Assembly: GCA_027487775.1 (NCBI GenBank) | Contig: JAIYCY010000024.1 | Location: 1 to 64,000 of the forward strand | Source of the DNA: Planctomycetaceae bacterium | GTDB lineage: Bacteria; Planctomycetota; Phycisphaerae; Tepidisphaerales; Tepidisphaeraceae | DNA: 64,000 bases | Direction: 5' to 3' | Shown here: positions 23,701-30,960 of the stretch, piece by piece | How positions within the stretch are numbered: position 1 is the first letter of the stretch | How the letters are laid out: every line of letters starts with the position of its first letter | The notes under the pieces: model-generated | Databases searched by the model: none | The model's input: the letters and a program-made list of their open reading frames with translations, nothing else | What the model was told of the DNA's origin: nothing | Position numbers and translations under genes: made by a program

Positions 23701-25168
23701 GGTTGCCGCCGCCGGACATATTGAAGGTGCCGCTGTTGGTGATGTTTTTTGCCAGCACGGTATCGTTGAACCCACTCGCGCTGACGTTGACCGTGACGGC
23801 CGCGGGGATCGTGACCAGCCCCCCGCCGAGCAAGCCTCCGCCGCCGATCGTGCCTGCGGTGTTGATCGTCAGATTTGCCGGCGTGTCCAGCGTCCCGCCG
23901 AGCGTCAACGTGTCGACGCTCATCGCCGTCGGCTGTGTAAACTTCGTCGTCCCGGCGGTGATCTGAAGCGACGCGAACGTCGTCGTCGTCGTCGAGTTAA
24001 ACACCACGTTCCCGCCCAGCACGGGCGCGCCGGTCAAGGTCACCGGCTGATTAAACGTCGCCGTCGCGTTGATGGCGGCGTTGTTGATTGTCAGCGGCAC
24101 GTTCGCGACCAGCGTCCCCGTGATCGTCGACGACAGCGTCACCGGCACCGTGTTCAGCGTCACCGTCGCCGTGCCCTGAACCGCCGTGGTGCTCGACGCC
24201 GTGTAGCGAGCCGGGTCCAGCGTGTGCGTGCCCGCAGAGAAGATGAACGACGCCGACGCCGCACCGTTCACGGTGGAACTCGGGCCGTACGTCGCGGCCG
24301 AGTTGAAGTTGATCGTGCTCGCGCTGCCCGAGATAGCGCCGTTGTTCGTCAAACCGCCTGCGATCTGCAGCGTGCCGCTCGTGGAGTCGAGCGTGCCGTT
24401 GTTGGTTAGCGGCACGAAGACCCGAACGGTCCCATTACCGGGCTTGTTGATCGTACCCGCATTGATCACCTGGTTCGTCCCGCCGAAGTTGCCGTAGTCG
24501 GCCGTTCCGCTGTTCTGGTGGTTGATCGTCCCGTTGTTCGTGATCGTGCTGTCGGTCATCCGCACGTCGCCGGTGCCCGACCAGTTGACGATGCCGTTGT
24601 TGGTCAGGCTACGCTGCAGCACGACGTTCGTGCCGCTCGACAGGGCGAGCGTGCCCGCTGCGCCTATGATCGTCGTGCCCGTGCCGGTCATCGACCCGCC
24701 GGTCCACGAGGACGCACCCTGAAGGGTGAGATCGCCGGCACCGCCGACCGACCCGCTCCCGCTGAGCGAGAACGCACCCGCCACCGAAGACGCCGCCGCC
24801 ACGCTCAGCGAACCGGCGCTGATCGTCAGGCCCTCGGCGCTGGTCAGGCTGTTCACCGACTGCGCGCCACTGGCAAGCGTCACGGTGATCGCCGCCGGAA
24901 TGTCGATCGTCACGTCGTCCGCCGCCGTCGGCAGTTGGTTGTTCGACCAGTTGTCCGGGTCGGTCCACGCAAACGTCCCAGCCCCACCGTCCCAGCTCAC
25001 CGCCGCCAGCAGCCGACGGGACTCCAGCGATTGCAGGACCGCCGCCCGCCTCGCCACACCCCGACGTCGCGAACGCAGTCCATCAGGCCGCCCGGCAAGA
25101 AAAGCCTGCGAAATTGAAGCCGAAGCCTCCGTTCCAGAAACACCCTTGGATGATCGTGAGTTGTGCAT
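20747..25168 (-). CDS. Giant LEPR-XLL surface protein with beta-repeat region and dockerin-like end
   Basis: A 1473-residue extracellular protein. Residues ~46-56 (LQSLESRRLLAA) are a LEPR-XLL-like motif, an N-terminal sorting signal of large planctomycete surface proteins. It is followed by WDGGAGTFAWTDPDNWSNNQLP, typical of proteins with autotransporter-like beta repeats. Residues ~60-1230 are rich in Asn, Gly and Thr with many 'NNGTI/NNGTL' and 'GGTLxF' strands, probably a beta-solenoid. Near 1240-1340 is an Ig-like domain, and ~1346-1401 holds two dockerin-like repeats (FNDLVTLARNYN, FSDLVILARNYGG) with Asp-rich loops. The ATG at 25168 with AGGA upstream was chosen over 25345. It is probably an adhesin or cell-surface component; its cargo or partner is unknown. 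Confidence 0.8.
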   Translation of the reverse strand: MHNSRSSKGVSGTEASASISQAFLAGRPDGLRSRRRGVARRAAVLQSLESRRLLAAVSWDGGAGTFAWTDPDNWSNNQLPTAADDVTIDIPAAITVTLASGAQSVNSLTSAEGLTISAGSLSVAAASSVAGAFSLSGSGSVGGAGDLTLQGASSWTGGSMTGTGTTIIGAAGTLALSSGTNVVLQRSLTNNGIVNWSGTGDVRMTDSTITNNGTINHQNSGTADYGNFGGTNQVINAGTINKPGNGTVRVFVPLTNNGTLDSTSGTLQIAGGLTNNGAISGSASTINFNSAATYGPSSTVNGAASASFIFSAGTHTLDPARYTASSTTAVQGTATVTLNTVPVTLSSTITGTLVANVPLTINNAAINATATFNQPVTLTGAPVLGGNVVFNSTTTTTFASLQITAGTTKFTQPTAMSVDTLTLGGTLDTPANLTINTAGTIGGGGLLGGGLVTIPAAVTVNVSASGFNDTVLAKNITNSGTFNMSGGGNLNFAGVTFTNDGTLNLTGSGADFVVASGTNALINNGTITRSGTTASIIRVPTTNNDAINITGGTLTFDSALTALTNNGTAAVSTGATLNVTTVVTNPGSVISGAGTVGFLAGGTSTLNPATFNTTGDLLFVGGTVTLNIPRTLPGNRVMAGVVTFNQPVTIAGTLTVNGGATTTFASSATITGDVSVSGRLNVDTPSPGVTIGNLSLSGVQGGSGLLVVTGNIANASANMQMDGAGTTRLAPGGTITNVNNTWNIGGGRTFQNQGTVTMGSNSPDIFMNGATFLNEGVFQSVNGTADDRIFDNGGTNLFINNGTILKNVGAANAALSINVPIQHNGLINVGPGILVFNGTGSVYNPGSITTGTGEIRFNAGTHTFQSPNTLTGLGTAGGFPVFNGGTATFNVDTTILNGRFGGSTIEGPGNLSLGNGTDVFGGTFSATGGGRLNVPAGQTAELTGNNPVFARPFDILGTFQMSSGGDLNVFNSVVTVEIGGTLHFNTGAGGSDVEYGPGATSGTLLNKGTVLRDSTGTASIGVRFDNRGLVDINGGTLAINGGFADGTYTRTTGIYDVQTGSLGLSTINTNGAEMIFRTGSSVSGLVNLQFNDGKLDLRDGVDLFFDPFAAQANTMYNRGQIELSPGSVMTVAAGNNLVFAGTGNATVRSEIAGPTDAEYGRLVVGGQLRLTSPDGGDSQFDPDLIGGYDPATGTRFNIVTANSIVDSFDDFFGATTPSGNILLAGKSATQYYAEVGTGTPPAPPQILSSAFQFETREAIVLTFNIDISAFVSRRDLVLTNLTTNTVINPDIGALTYDANTNTATYTLTNLLPTGNYRLSITADDIANAAGVPLTNPLTLDFHILPGDADRDRDVDFNDLVTLARNYNQTGRTYSQGNFDYSSDGLVGFSDLVILARNYGGNLSADFARAMGTVASAGGSTRTMGLPERSVLTTRGEVAAGSRSAFAAGSVIGAGRTIGSVGFGLDRRDESVVA

Positions 25169-25449
25169 GACATGATTCCTAGACAAAGGAACGGCCGAGT
25201 CTGCCACCAGAACAATCTCCGGGCCTGAACACAGACTCGCTGAAATAGTCATGCGAAACCGCTGATCAACAGGGGCCAAGAAATACAGGCCAACCTCCAC
25301 TCCAGCGTCGCCCGCCACTCCTTCACCCAGGACGAACCCGAACAACGCCTCGACATCGCACGGCGCATCATCCCGCCCGTGCGAGAGTCAGAATGACAAC
25401 GTTCGACGCGGGGATCGAGGTATAAAATGGCTAATCTATACCGGTCAGA
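25169..25449. other. Upstream region of the giant surface gene
   Basis: A 281-bp gap. It contains an AT-rich inverted repeat at 25419-25442 and the ribosome binding site of the giant gene. Short open frames occur on both strands, but none has coding character that I can support. Confidence 0.45.
25419..25442. promoter_or_regulatory. AT-rich inverted repeat GGTATA-N12-TATACC
   Basis: GGTATA and TATACC flank AAATGGCTAATC. On the plus strand it overlaps TATAAAAT, which resembles a -10 element. On the minus strand CTGACC-N18-TATACC is a weak promoter-like pair upstream of the giant gene. It may be an operator or promoter; the evidence is limited to symmetry and base composition. Confidence 0.35.
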
Positions 25450-25589
25450 ATGTCGCAAGCGGAGAAGTCGGGCGGGGGAGAATGGGGTGTGGGGAATGGG
25501 GGATGGGCGCGAGCGTTGATTGTTGTCGAACGACGTTCAACCGCGGACGGCGAAGTGGCAGATGACTTGTTGCATTCCTTGCATGAAGA

Positions 25590-25790
25590 ATCGATCGACA
25601 CGTGCGGAAACTCGGCGGGCATGCGCAGGACTCTCCTCTACATACGCGGGAACTCCATCGACATGCGCGGAAACTTCATCGGCATGCGCGGAGACTTCAT
25701 GGGCATGCGCAGGACTTTCATCGGGATGTGCGGAGACTTCGTGGGGATGTGCGGAGACTTCGTGGGCATGTGCGAGAACCCTGCTGGCCT
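25590..25790. repeat. Degenerate tandem repeat of about 24 bp
   Basis: Units such as GGCATGCGCGGAGACTTCAT, GGGATGTGCGGAGACTTCGT and GGCATGTGCGAGAACC follow one another at a 24-bp period; five or six units in the centre (25660-25775) are well conserved and decay outward into related sequence up to ~26040. Because 24 is a multiple of three, both strands stay open (octapeptides like GDFVGMCG on plus, HEVSAHPD on minus). I treat this as a minisatellite rather than a gene. Confidence 0.7.
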
Positions 25791-26082
25791 GTCGGAGAGG
25801 TTTACGGGCGCGCGCAGAACCTTTTGCAGGCGCGTGTAAGAACTCGGCAGACACGTGTGAGATGCTGGCAGGCTTGCGTGAGCGTTGATGTGAAGCCCGC
25901 GAGGACTTTTGGGGCTTGCGTGCGTGTTGTCGGTAAACGCACAAGAACCGGCGGGGCTTGGCGATGCTTTGGACAGACATGCCCATGCGTCGCGCGGGCA
26001 TCTGCGCGGAGTGGCGGGGCATGCGTGAGGAGTTTTGTGATGCCTCTACAGTGCGCAGGTCATCCCCTGCGTCGGGCAGCAG

Positions 26083-26156
26083 GTAGGGTCCGGTGTATTC
26101 ACCGGACCATTTCGCCAGCGACGCAACGACGGTCCGGTGCGTACACCGGACCCTAC
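26083..26156. repeat. Perfect 74-bp double-palindrome element
   Basis: The ends are GTAGGGTCCGGTG and CACCGGACCCTAC. Each half is itself a palindrome (GGTCCGGTG-tatt-CACCGGACC and GGTCCGGTG-cgta-CACCGGACC), so the element can form two hairpins or one long cruciform. Related copies lie at 148-226, 329-354 and 1258-1284. The size and structure resemble REP/BIME or MITE-type elements. Confidence 0.8.
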
Positions 26157-26314
26157 GCCTTCATCAAGGCATCGTCCGCGGATGATGATGCGGTGGTGAG
26201 CGTGAGGGTTTTGGAGCGGCCGAGGCAGATCGAGGGTCGAGGTGGTGAAGACGCCCCACGAAGGCTGGACATGGTCGAGGCGGCGTGACGTGAAATCTCA
26301 AGAGAAATCGACCT

Positions 26315-26393
26315 GCACAGCGAGAAATCAAGCAGCACGGTGAGAAGTCGAGCAGCGCGGGGAGAAATCAAGCAGCACGGTGAGAAATCGACT
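26315..26393. repeat. Tandem repeat, 4 x 20 bp
   Basis: The unit GCACGGTGAGAAATCAAGCA repeats four times with few substitutions; partial units (GAAATC) extend to about 26290. 20 bp is not a codon multiple and the array lies in a gene-free stretch upstream of the gene at 26502. Related GTGAGAAATC phrases support recent tandem duplication. Confidence 0.8.
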
Positions 26394-26501
26394 AGCCAAG
26401 GGTCTGGCATGGGGTAAAATCAAGTCGGCGAAGCCCGCGGAACCTTTTCATGTCTTGCCGCGGGGTGACTGTTCAACCTGTTTGCAGAACCGGAGGCCGT
26501 C

Positions 26502-27128
26502 ATGATGGCTACGGACTATCGTGCATCGTCAACGACGGGTCTCTCGTCGGCAACGACGCATGCCGGATCTTCAGATTCGACGGGGTCGGATTCGTCCCGG
26601 TCGGCGTGGCATGCCGACGACCACACGCCACGCCAACCCGCGAGCGCGTTCGGGCCGGCGATCCCGCGCATCCCGCCGGTGGGGCTCGATCCTCACATCT
26701 ATGACAAGCTCGCGCGAGAGGCGGAGAAGTGTGGCGATCATCACGCCCACGAGGCCGCCAAAGTCTGCATGTACATCACCCTCGGCATGGACCCGCATCT
26801 GTCCTGGCTCGAAAAACTCCGTTACTTCAAGCATGCGCTGAATCGACATTGCAATCCGCCGACGATTCCCACGCAGCCGGAACTCGACTTCTACGCCGAG
26901 CTCGCCGTGCTGGTACGCAAACATTGCGGCAACGAGGTGCTCAAACTCGCGAGCAAAGAAGACGACTTCTATGCCGCCCGATTGGCCATGGGACAAACAC
27001 GCGAGCAGATCGGAGATGATGCCGAAGTCTTCTTCGAACCCCTCCTCGGACACGCGACCACCTGCCCCGTCTACTACACCGAAGAAGACTGGCAGACCCT
27101 GAAGATGATCCGCGATCAGTGGGTATAG
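26502..27128 (+). CDS. Unknown 208-residue soluble protein
   Basis: Not recognised. The first ~55 residues are Ser/Thr/Asp-rich and probably disordered. Residues ~60-208 look folded and mostly helical: PHIYDKLAREAEKCGDHHAH, KVCMYITLGMDPHLSWLEKL, ELAVLVRKHCGNEVLKLASK, and DDAEVFFEPLLGHATTCPVY near the end. Several conserved-looking Cys and His residues (CGDHHAH, KHC, HATTC) could bind metal. GGAGG lies before tandem ATG codons at 26502 and 26505. It has no signal peptide and stands alone between a repeat-rich gap and a convergent esterase gene. Confidence 0.7.
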   Translation: MMATDYRASSTTGLSSATTHAGSSDSTGSDSSRSAWHADDHTPRQPASAFGPAIPRIPPVGLDPHIYDKLAREAEKCGDHHAHEAAKVCMYITLGMDPHLSWLEKLRYFKHALNRHCNPPTIPTQPELDFYAELAVLVRKHCGNEVLKLASKEDDFYAARLAMGQTREQIGDDAEVFFEPLLGHATTCPVYYTEEDWQTLKMIRDQWV

Positions 27129-27187
27129 TTCTGGGGGTGTAGTGCCGACGTCTCGTGGCTCGGCGTGCCGGACGATCGCGACCTTTT

Positions 27188-28681
27188 TTAGTTTCCCTCG
27201 GGACGCGACACATCAAAGATCGAGCTGGCCGGCACCGTCCATTGCTCCGGCGACGGCGGATGCGAAGGATCGAACACGGGGACGTCTGCGCGGATCGATT
27301 CGACGATCGGCAGACCGCTCGTCCGCAGACCGTCGAGCACAATCCGCGCAAGCAGATGTCCGCCGTACGGGCTGAAGTGTGAATCGTCCTTCAGGGCTTC
27401 GACTTGTCCGGGAAACGTGTTGGCGGGGTAATGCACGAAGGCTGATCGACTCGTCTCGGGTCCGAGCGCTTCAAACAGGACGCAACTCTGCTCGTGCAGA
27501 TCGATGAGCGGTGCGTTGAGTTCGCGCGCGACGCGTCGGACGGCCTCGGGGTAATCGCCGTGGGTGTTGACGAGTCGTCCGTCCTCGAAACGTCTGCGAT
27601 ACATCGGCGTGACGAGCACGGGATGTGCCTGCTTGGCGCGGACGGCACGGACGTAGCTGCGGAGGTCTTCGCTGAAGCTGGTGAACGGGCCGATGCCTTC
27701 GCCCTTTTCCTTCATGTCGTTGTGACCGAACTGGATCAACATCACATCTCCGGGCCGGATCGATTCCATGATTTTGTCCAGACGCCTTTGCGCGCGAAAG
27801 CTTCGTAGCGCCCGGCCGGACTCGGCGTGATTCGACACGACCACACGCTCGTCAAACATCGCAGGCAGCATCTGGCCCCAGCCGGTCCAGGGCTCGTTCA
27901 ATCCGTCCACCACCGTCGAATCACCCGCCAGGAACATCTGCACCACGTCCGATGAATCGTCTGGCAAGCGCTCGATCTCCACCGACAACACCGCCGGCCT
28001 CTCTCCCAAAAACTCGAGCGTCAATCGATCATCCCACGTCGCGCTGCCCTCCTCACGCTCATTGATCTGAACCGCACCACCCTCCGACAACCGCGGCGTC
28101 CTGACGTTCACCACAAATCGATTGCTCACCACCCGACCCGCCTCGACCCGCTGCTCCGCGATCATCAATCGCCGCGCCTCAGCCTTCACCGTTGTCACCG
28201 ATCCACCCCGAGCCCCTCCAAGCTCCACCGTCACGCGATAGTTCCCCTCGCCCAATCGCATCGCCAACAAAAACCCAGCATCCGACACCAACGCCCCTCG
28301 ACCGCCTTCCATCTCCTCCACACGCAACTCACCCAGCGGCAACACGCCGTACCCACGCGCATCGGTGTAGGCGGTCTGTGGTGTGATGTCGATCACCCCC
28401 GCCCGACCTGCATCTGCACCTTCCGCCCTGCCGTTCCCGAACTCGAATCGCATCGACAACTCCCTCTCCGCCCTGCGGATCAGTTTTGGCCCGGCTTCAT
28501 CCCCGATCATCCCAACTCCACCCGCATCTTCGTTGACGCCCCGGACGTCCGCCCGCACCACCATCCCCCAACACCCCGCCGACCCGATCACCACCATGCC
28601 CACCCTCCACCGGCGTCCGACCGCAACCACGGATCCACGCAGAGCCCATCCCAAAGCCCGAAAAACCGCTGTCATCCACAT
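27188..28681 (-). CDS. SGNH/GDSL esterase of the rhamnogalacturonan acetylesterase (CE12) type
   Basis: A 497-residue secreted esterase. The N-terminal hydrophobic stretch (residues ~25-45) looks like a long signal peptide. Residues ~60-230 form a beta domain containing TPQTAYTDARGYGVLP, as in two-domain bacterial CE12 enzymes. The SGNH domain follows with block I LAGDSTV (catalytic Ser), block II Gly in SNHAESGRALRSF, block III IQFGHND (Asn) and block V DDSHFSPYGG (Asp and His). CE12 enzymes remove acetyl groups from pectic rhamnogalacturonan or xylan. GAGGAGG before the ATG at 28681 fixes the start. It is divergent from the endonuclease gene. Confidence 0.85.
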   Translation of the reverse strand: MWMTAVFRALGWALRGSVVAVGRRWRVGMVVIGSAGCWGMVVRADVRGVNEDAGGVGMIGDEAGPKLIRRAERELSMRFEFGNGRAEGADAGRAGVIDITPQTAYTDARGYGVLPLGELRVEEMEGGRGALVSDAGFLLAMRLGEGNYRVTVELGGARGGSVTTVKAEARRLMIAEQRVEAGRVVSNRFVVNVRTPRLSEGGAVQINEREEGSATWDDRLTLEFLGERPAVLSVEIERLPDDSSDVVQMFLAGDSTVVDGLNEPWTGWGQMLPAMFDERVVVSNHAESGRALRSFRAQRRLDKIMESIRPGDVMLIQFGHNDMKEKGEGIGPFTSFSEDLRSYVRAVRAKQAHPVLVTPMYRRRFEDGRLVNTHGDYPEAVRRVARELNAPLIDLHEQSCVLFEALGPETSRSAFVHYPANTFPGQVEALKDDSHFSPYGGHLLARIVLDGLRTSGLPIVESIRADVPVFDPSHPPSPEQWTVPASSIFDVSRPEGN

Positions 28682-28882
28682 CGAACGCCTCCTCAAATCC
28701 TCATCCTTCGATCGATCCCGAATCTGTGCCGATATCTTCATCCAAGAATTACCAATTGTCATGGGAATAATCGCCCCATCCCCACCATCCCGACCCCGAG
28801 CCAAGATTGACGCAAAAATTCACTCGCATTTCACTGCTTCCAAGCGTCAAATGCTTCATCCAACGCTAACATACGCAGCCCC
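28682..28882. promoter_or_regulatory. Divergent upstream region of esterase and endonuclease genes
   Basis: This 201-bp region separates two divergent secreted-enzyme genes and should hold both promoters. It is AT-richer than its surroundings around 28740-28860. A TTGACG at 28808-28813 could be a -35 box for the plus strand, but no good -10 follows. Confidence 0.35.
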
Positions 28883-30898
28883 ATGACCCACCGACTGACC
28901 CACCGCATGACCCACCGCCCGGCCATCACAAGCTCCGCCTCGCGCGCGGCCCGATGCTTCGTCATCGGAATCCTCGCTTCGCACGCGACCGCACAAGCTC
29001 AATACGAACCCCCAGCCTCCTATTACGCCTCGATCACCACCCAAACAGGCGCAACCCTCAAATCCGCACTCGTCTCCGCCATGTCCTCAGGGCATAACCA
29101 AAACGATTACGGCGAAGCCCGCGACTATCTCCCCTTCACCGACGCCAACCCCGCGAACCTCACCCAGATGTTCGAGTTCTACACCGGCAACATCATCCAA
29201 AAGCCATCCGCGAGCCATATCGGATTCACAGGACTCTTTCAGTCACGCGAACACGTCTGGCCAGATTCGCGCCAAGGCTCGGGATCCACCGACAACGGAA
29301 CTCGCGGCTCACGCGGCGACCTTCACATGCTCAAACCGCTCAGCAATTCGGTCAACAGCTCTCGCGGAAATGACCCATTCGCTGGCATCAACAACAACGG
29401 CGCCGCTGGCCCCATCAGCGGCGGATACTGGTTCCCCGGCACCGCCTCCAAAGGCGACGCCGCTCGCATCATCTTCTACGGCGCGACCCGCTGGGGCTCC
29501 ACGCTCTCCCTCGTCAACGGCCAACCCACCACCAACACGCAAATGGGCGACCTCGCATCGCTCCTACGCTTCCACTATCAGGACACGCCAGACCTCTTCG
29601 AACGACGCCGCAACGACACCATCTATCGCGGCGACGATATCCTCACCCCGGGCGACGACAGCCCATTCGATGGCACGAACAACCGCAACGCCTACATCGA
29701 TCGACCCGAGTACGTATGGTCCGTCTTCGTCGATCAATTCAACGACACCAAACTCAGCTTCGGAGCTCCTGATCTCGACGGATCATCCAAACTCACCGTC
29801 GGCGGGAATCGCGTCCTTCGCAACGCGCCTGCGCCGCTCCCCTATACCGTCAACCTCACCAAATCAGGACTCGACGGAACCTACTTCTCCGTCACCACCG
29901 CCGGCGGAGCGACCAGCTCCGTCACCGGGCGACACAACGCCTTCACCATGGACGGCGTCGGATCCCGATCGATCCAAGTCGGTCTCAACGTCAACACCAA
30001 TACGCCAGGCCTCCACACCGGAACCGTCACCGTCGAAAACCTCGACGTCACCACCGGACTCGGACAAGGCTTCGGCGGACTCGATGGCAATGACGTCGTC
30101 ACCTACAACCACACCGTCCTCGCACCCTCCAATCCCAGCTTCTCTCAGACCTCAGACCTCAACTCCCGCTCCATCGACTTCGGCATCGTCGCACTCGACG
30201 GAATCGGACTCTCAGAACCCCTCTTTCTCGCCAATATCGCATCGAGCTTTGGCGCAAACCTCACGGCATTCCTCGATCTCGATTCCATCAGCCCCAACGG
30301 CGCTACATCCATCTTCAACACCAATATCACCACCTTCTCCAATCTCCCCGCCAACGCCGCGAACAACTTCTCCGCCTCGATCCTCCCTCACACGCTCGGC
30401 ATCCACTCGGCCAGCTATCAACTCAATTTCAGCGACGAAAATCTCCCCGGCTCCATCACCACCGCCTCCCTCAGTCTCGCCCTCACGGGTCGCGTCGCCA
30501 TCGGAGGAGATGCCGATCTCAACAACCTCGTCGGCTTCTCTGACCTCCTCGCACTCGCACGCAACTACAACACCCCCGGCTCATGGGCGAGCGGAGATTT
30601 CGATCGCAATGGCATCGTCGACTTCGCTGACCTCCTCACCCTCGCACGTAACTATGGCGTCAGCACCGCCGGCCTTCTCAGCGGCACGACCGCTCATCCC
30701 GGCGCAGAAGTCGATCGGTCAAGCGCCCTCTCGCTCCTCTTCAGCGACTCTGACTTCTCCTTCGCTTCCGACGCATTCCTCTCGGATTGGACACGCGCAC
30801 AGGCCATGCTCGTCCCCGAACCGGCCACCCTGGCACTGCTCCTCGCGCCCACGCTCCTGCTCACGCGACGCCGCCCCAGCTTGATCCGCCCATCTTGA
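28883..30898 (+). CDS. Secreted endonuclease I with dockerin-like repeats and PEP-CTERM anchor
   Basis: A 671-residue extracellular nuclease. After a signal peptide (FVIGILASHATAQAQ), residues ~45-300 match the Endonuclease I family (EndA/NucM): YYASITTQTGATLKSAL, QSREHVWPDSRQGSGS with the His of the beta-beta-alpha metal finger, RGDLHMLKPLSNSVNSSRGN and DAARIIFYGATRW. Beta-rich domains follow (~320-540). Two dockerin-like repeats (FSDLLALARNYN, FADLLTLARNYGV) lie at ~541-594, and a PEP-CTERM tail (VPEPATLALLLAPTLLLTRRR) ends the protein, which would be processed by an exosortase. It would degrade extracellular DNA or RNA at the cell surface. The start lacks a good ribosome binding site. Confidence 0.87.
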   Translation: MTHRLTHRMTHRPAITSSASRAARCFVIGILASHATAQAQYEPPASYYASITTQTGATLKSALVSAMSSGHNQNDYGEARDYLPFTDANPANLTQMFEFYTGNIIQKPSASHIGFTGLFQSREHVWPDSRQGSGSTDNGTRGSRGDLHMLKPLSNSVNSSRGNDPFAGINNNGAAGPISGGYWFPGTASKGDAARIIFYGATRWGSTLSLVNGQPTTNTQMGDLASLLRFHYQDTPDLFERRRNDTIYRGDDILTPGDDSPFDGTNNRNAYIDRPEYVWSVFVDQFNDTKLSFGAPDLDGSSKLTVGGNRVLRNAPAPLPYTVNLTKSGLDGTYFSVTTAGGATSSVTGRHNAFTMDGVGSRSIQVGLNVNTNTPGLHTGTVTVENLDVTTGLGQGFGGLDGNDVVTYNHTVLAPSNPSFSQTSDLNSRSIDFGIVALDGIGLSEPLFLANIASSFGANLTAFLDLDSISPNGATSIFNTNITTFSNLPANAANNFSASILPHTLGIHSASYQLNFSDENLPGSITTASLSLALTGRVAIGGDADLNNLVGFSDLLALARNYNTPGSWASGDFDRNGIVDFADLLTLARNYGVSTAGLLSGTTAHPGAEVDRSSALSLLFSDSDFSFASDAFLSDWTRAQAMLVPEPATLALLLAPTLLLTRRRPSLIRPS

Positions 30899-30960
30899 AC
30901 CGCCAGGCTTCTGCCTCTCATCACCCGCCATACCAAGCACCGCCGCTCGTCCACCGCAGC

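Noticed and set aside
25450..25839. 129-codon frame through the 24-bp repeat
   Set aside because: It stays open only because the repeat length is a multiple of three; the opposite strand is open too, and there is no ribosome binding site.
25590..26393. Possible CRISPR array
   Set aside because: Units are directly adjacent with no unique spacers, and no cas gene is in the window.
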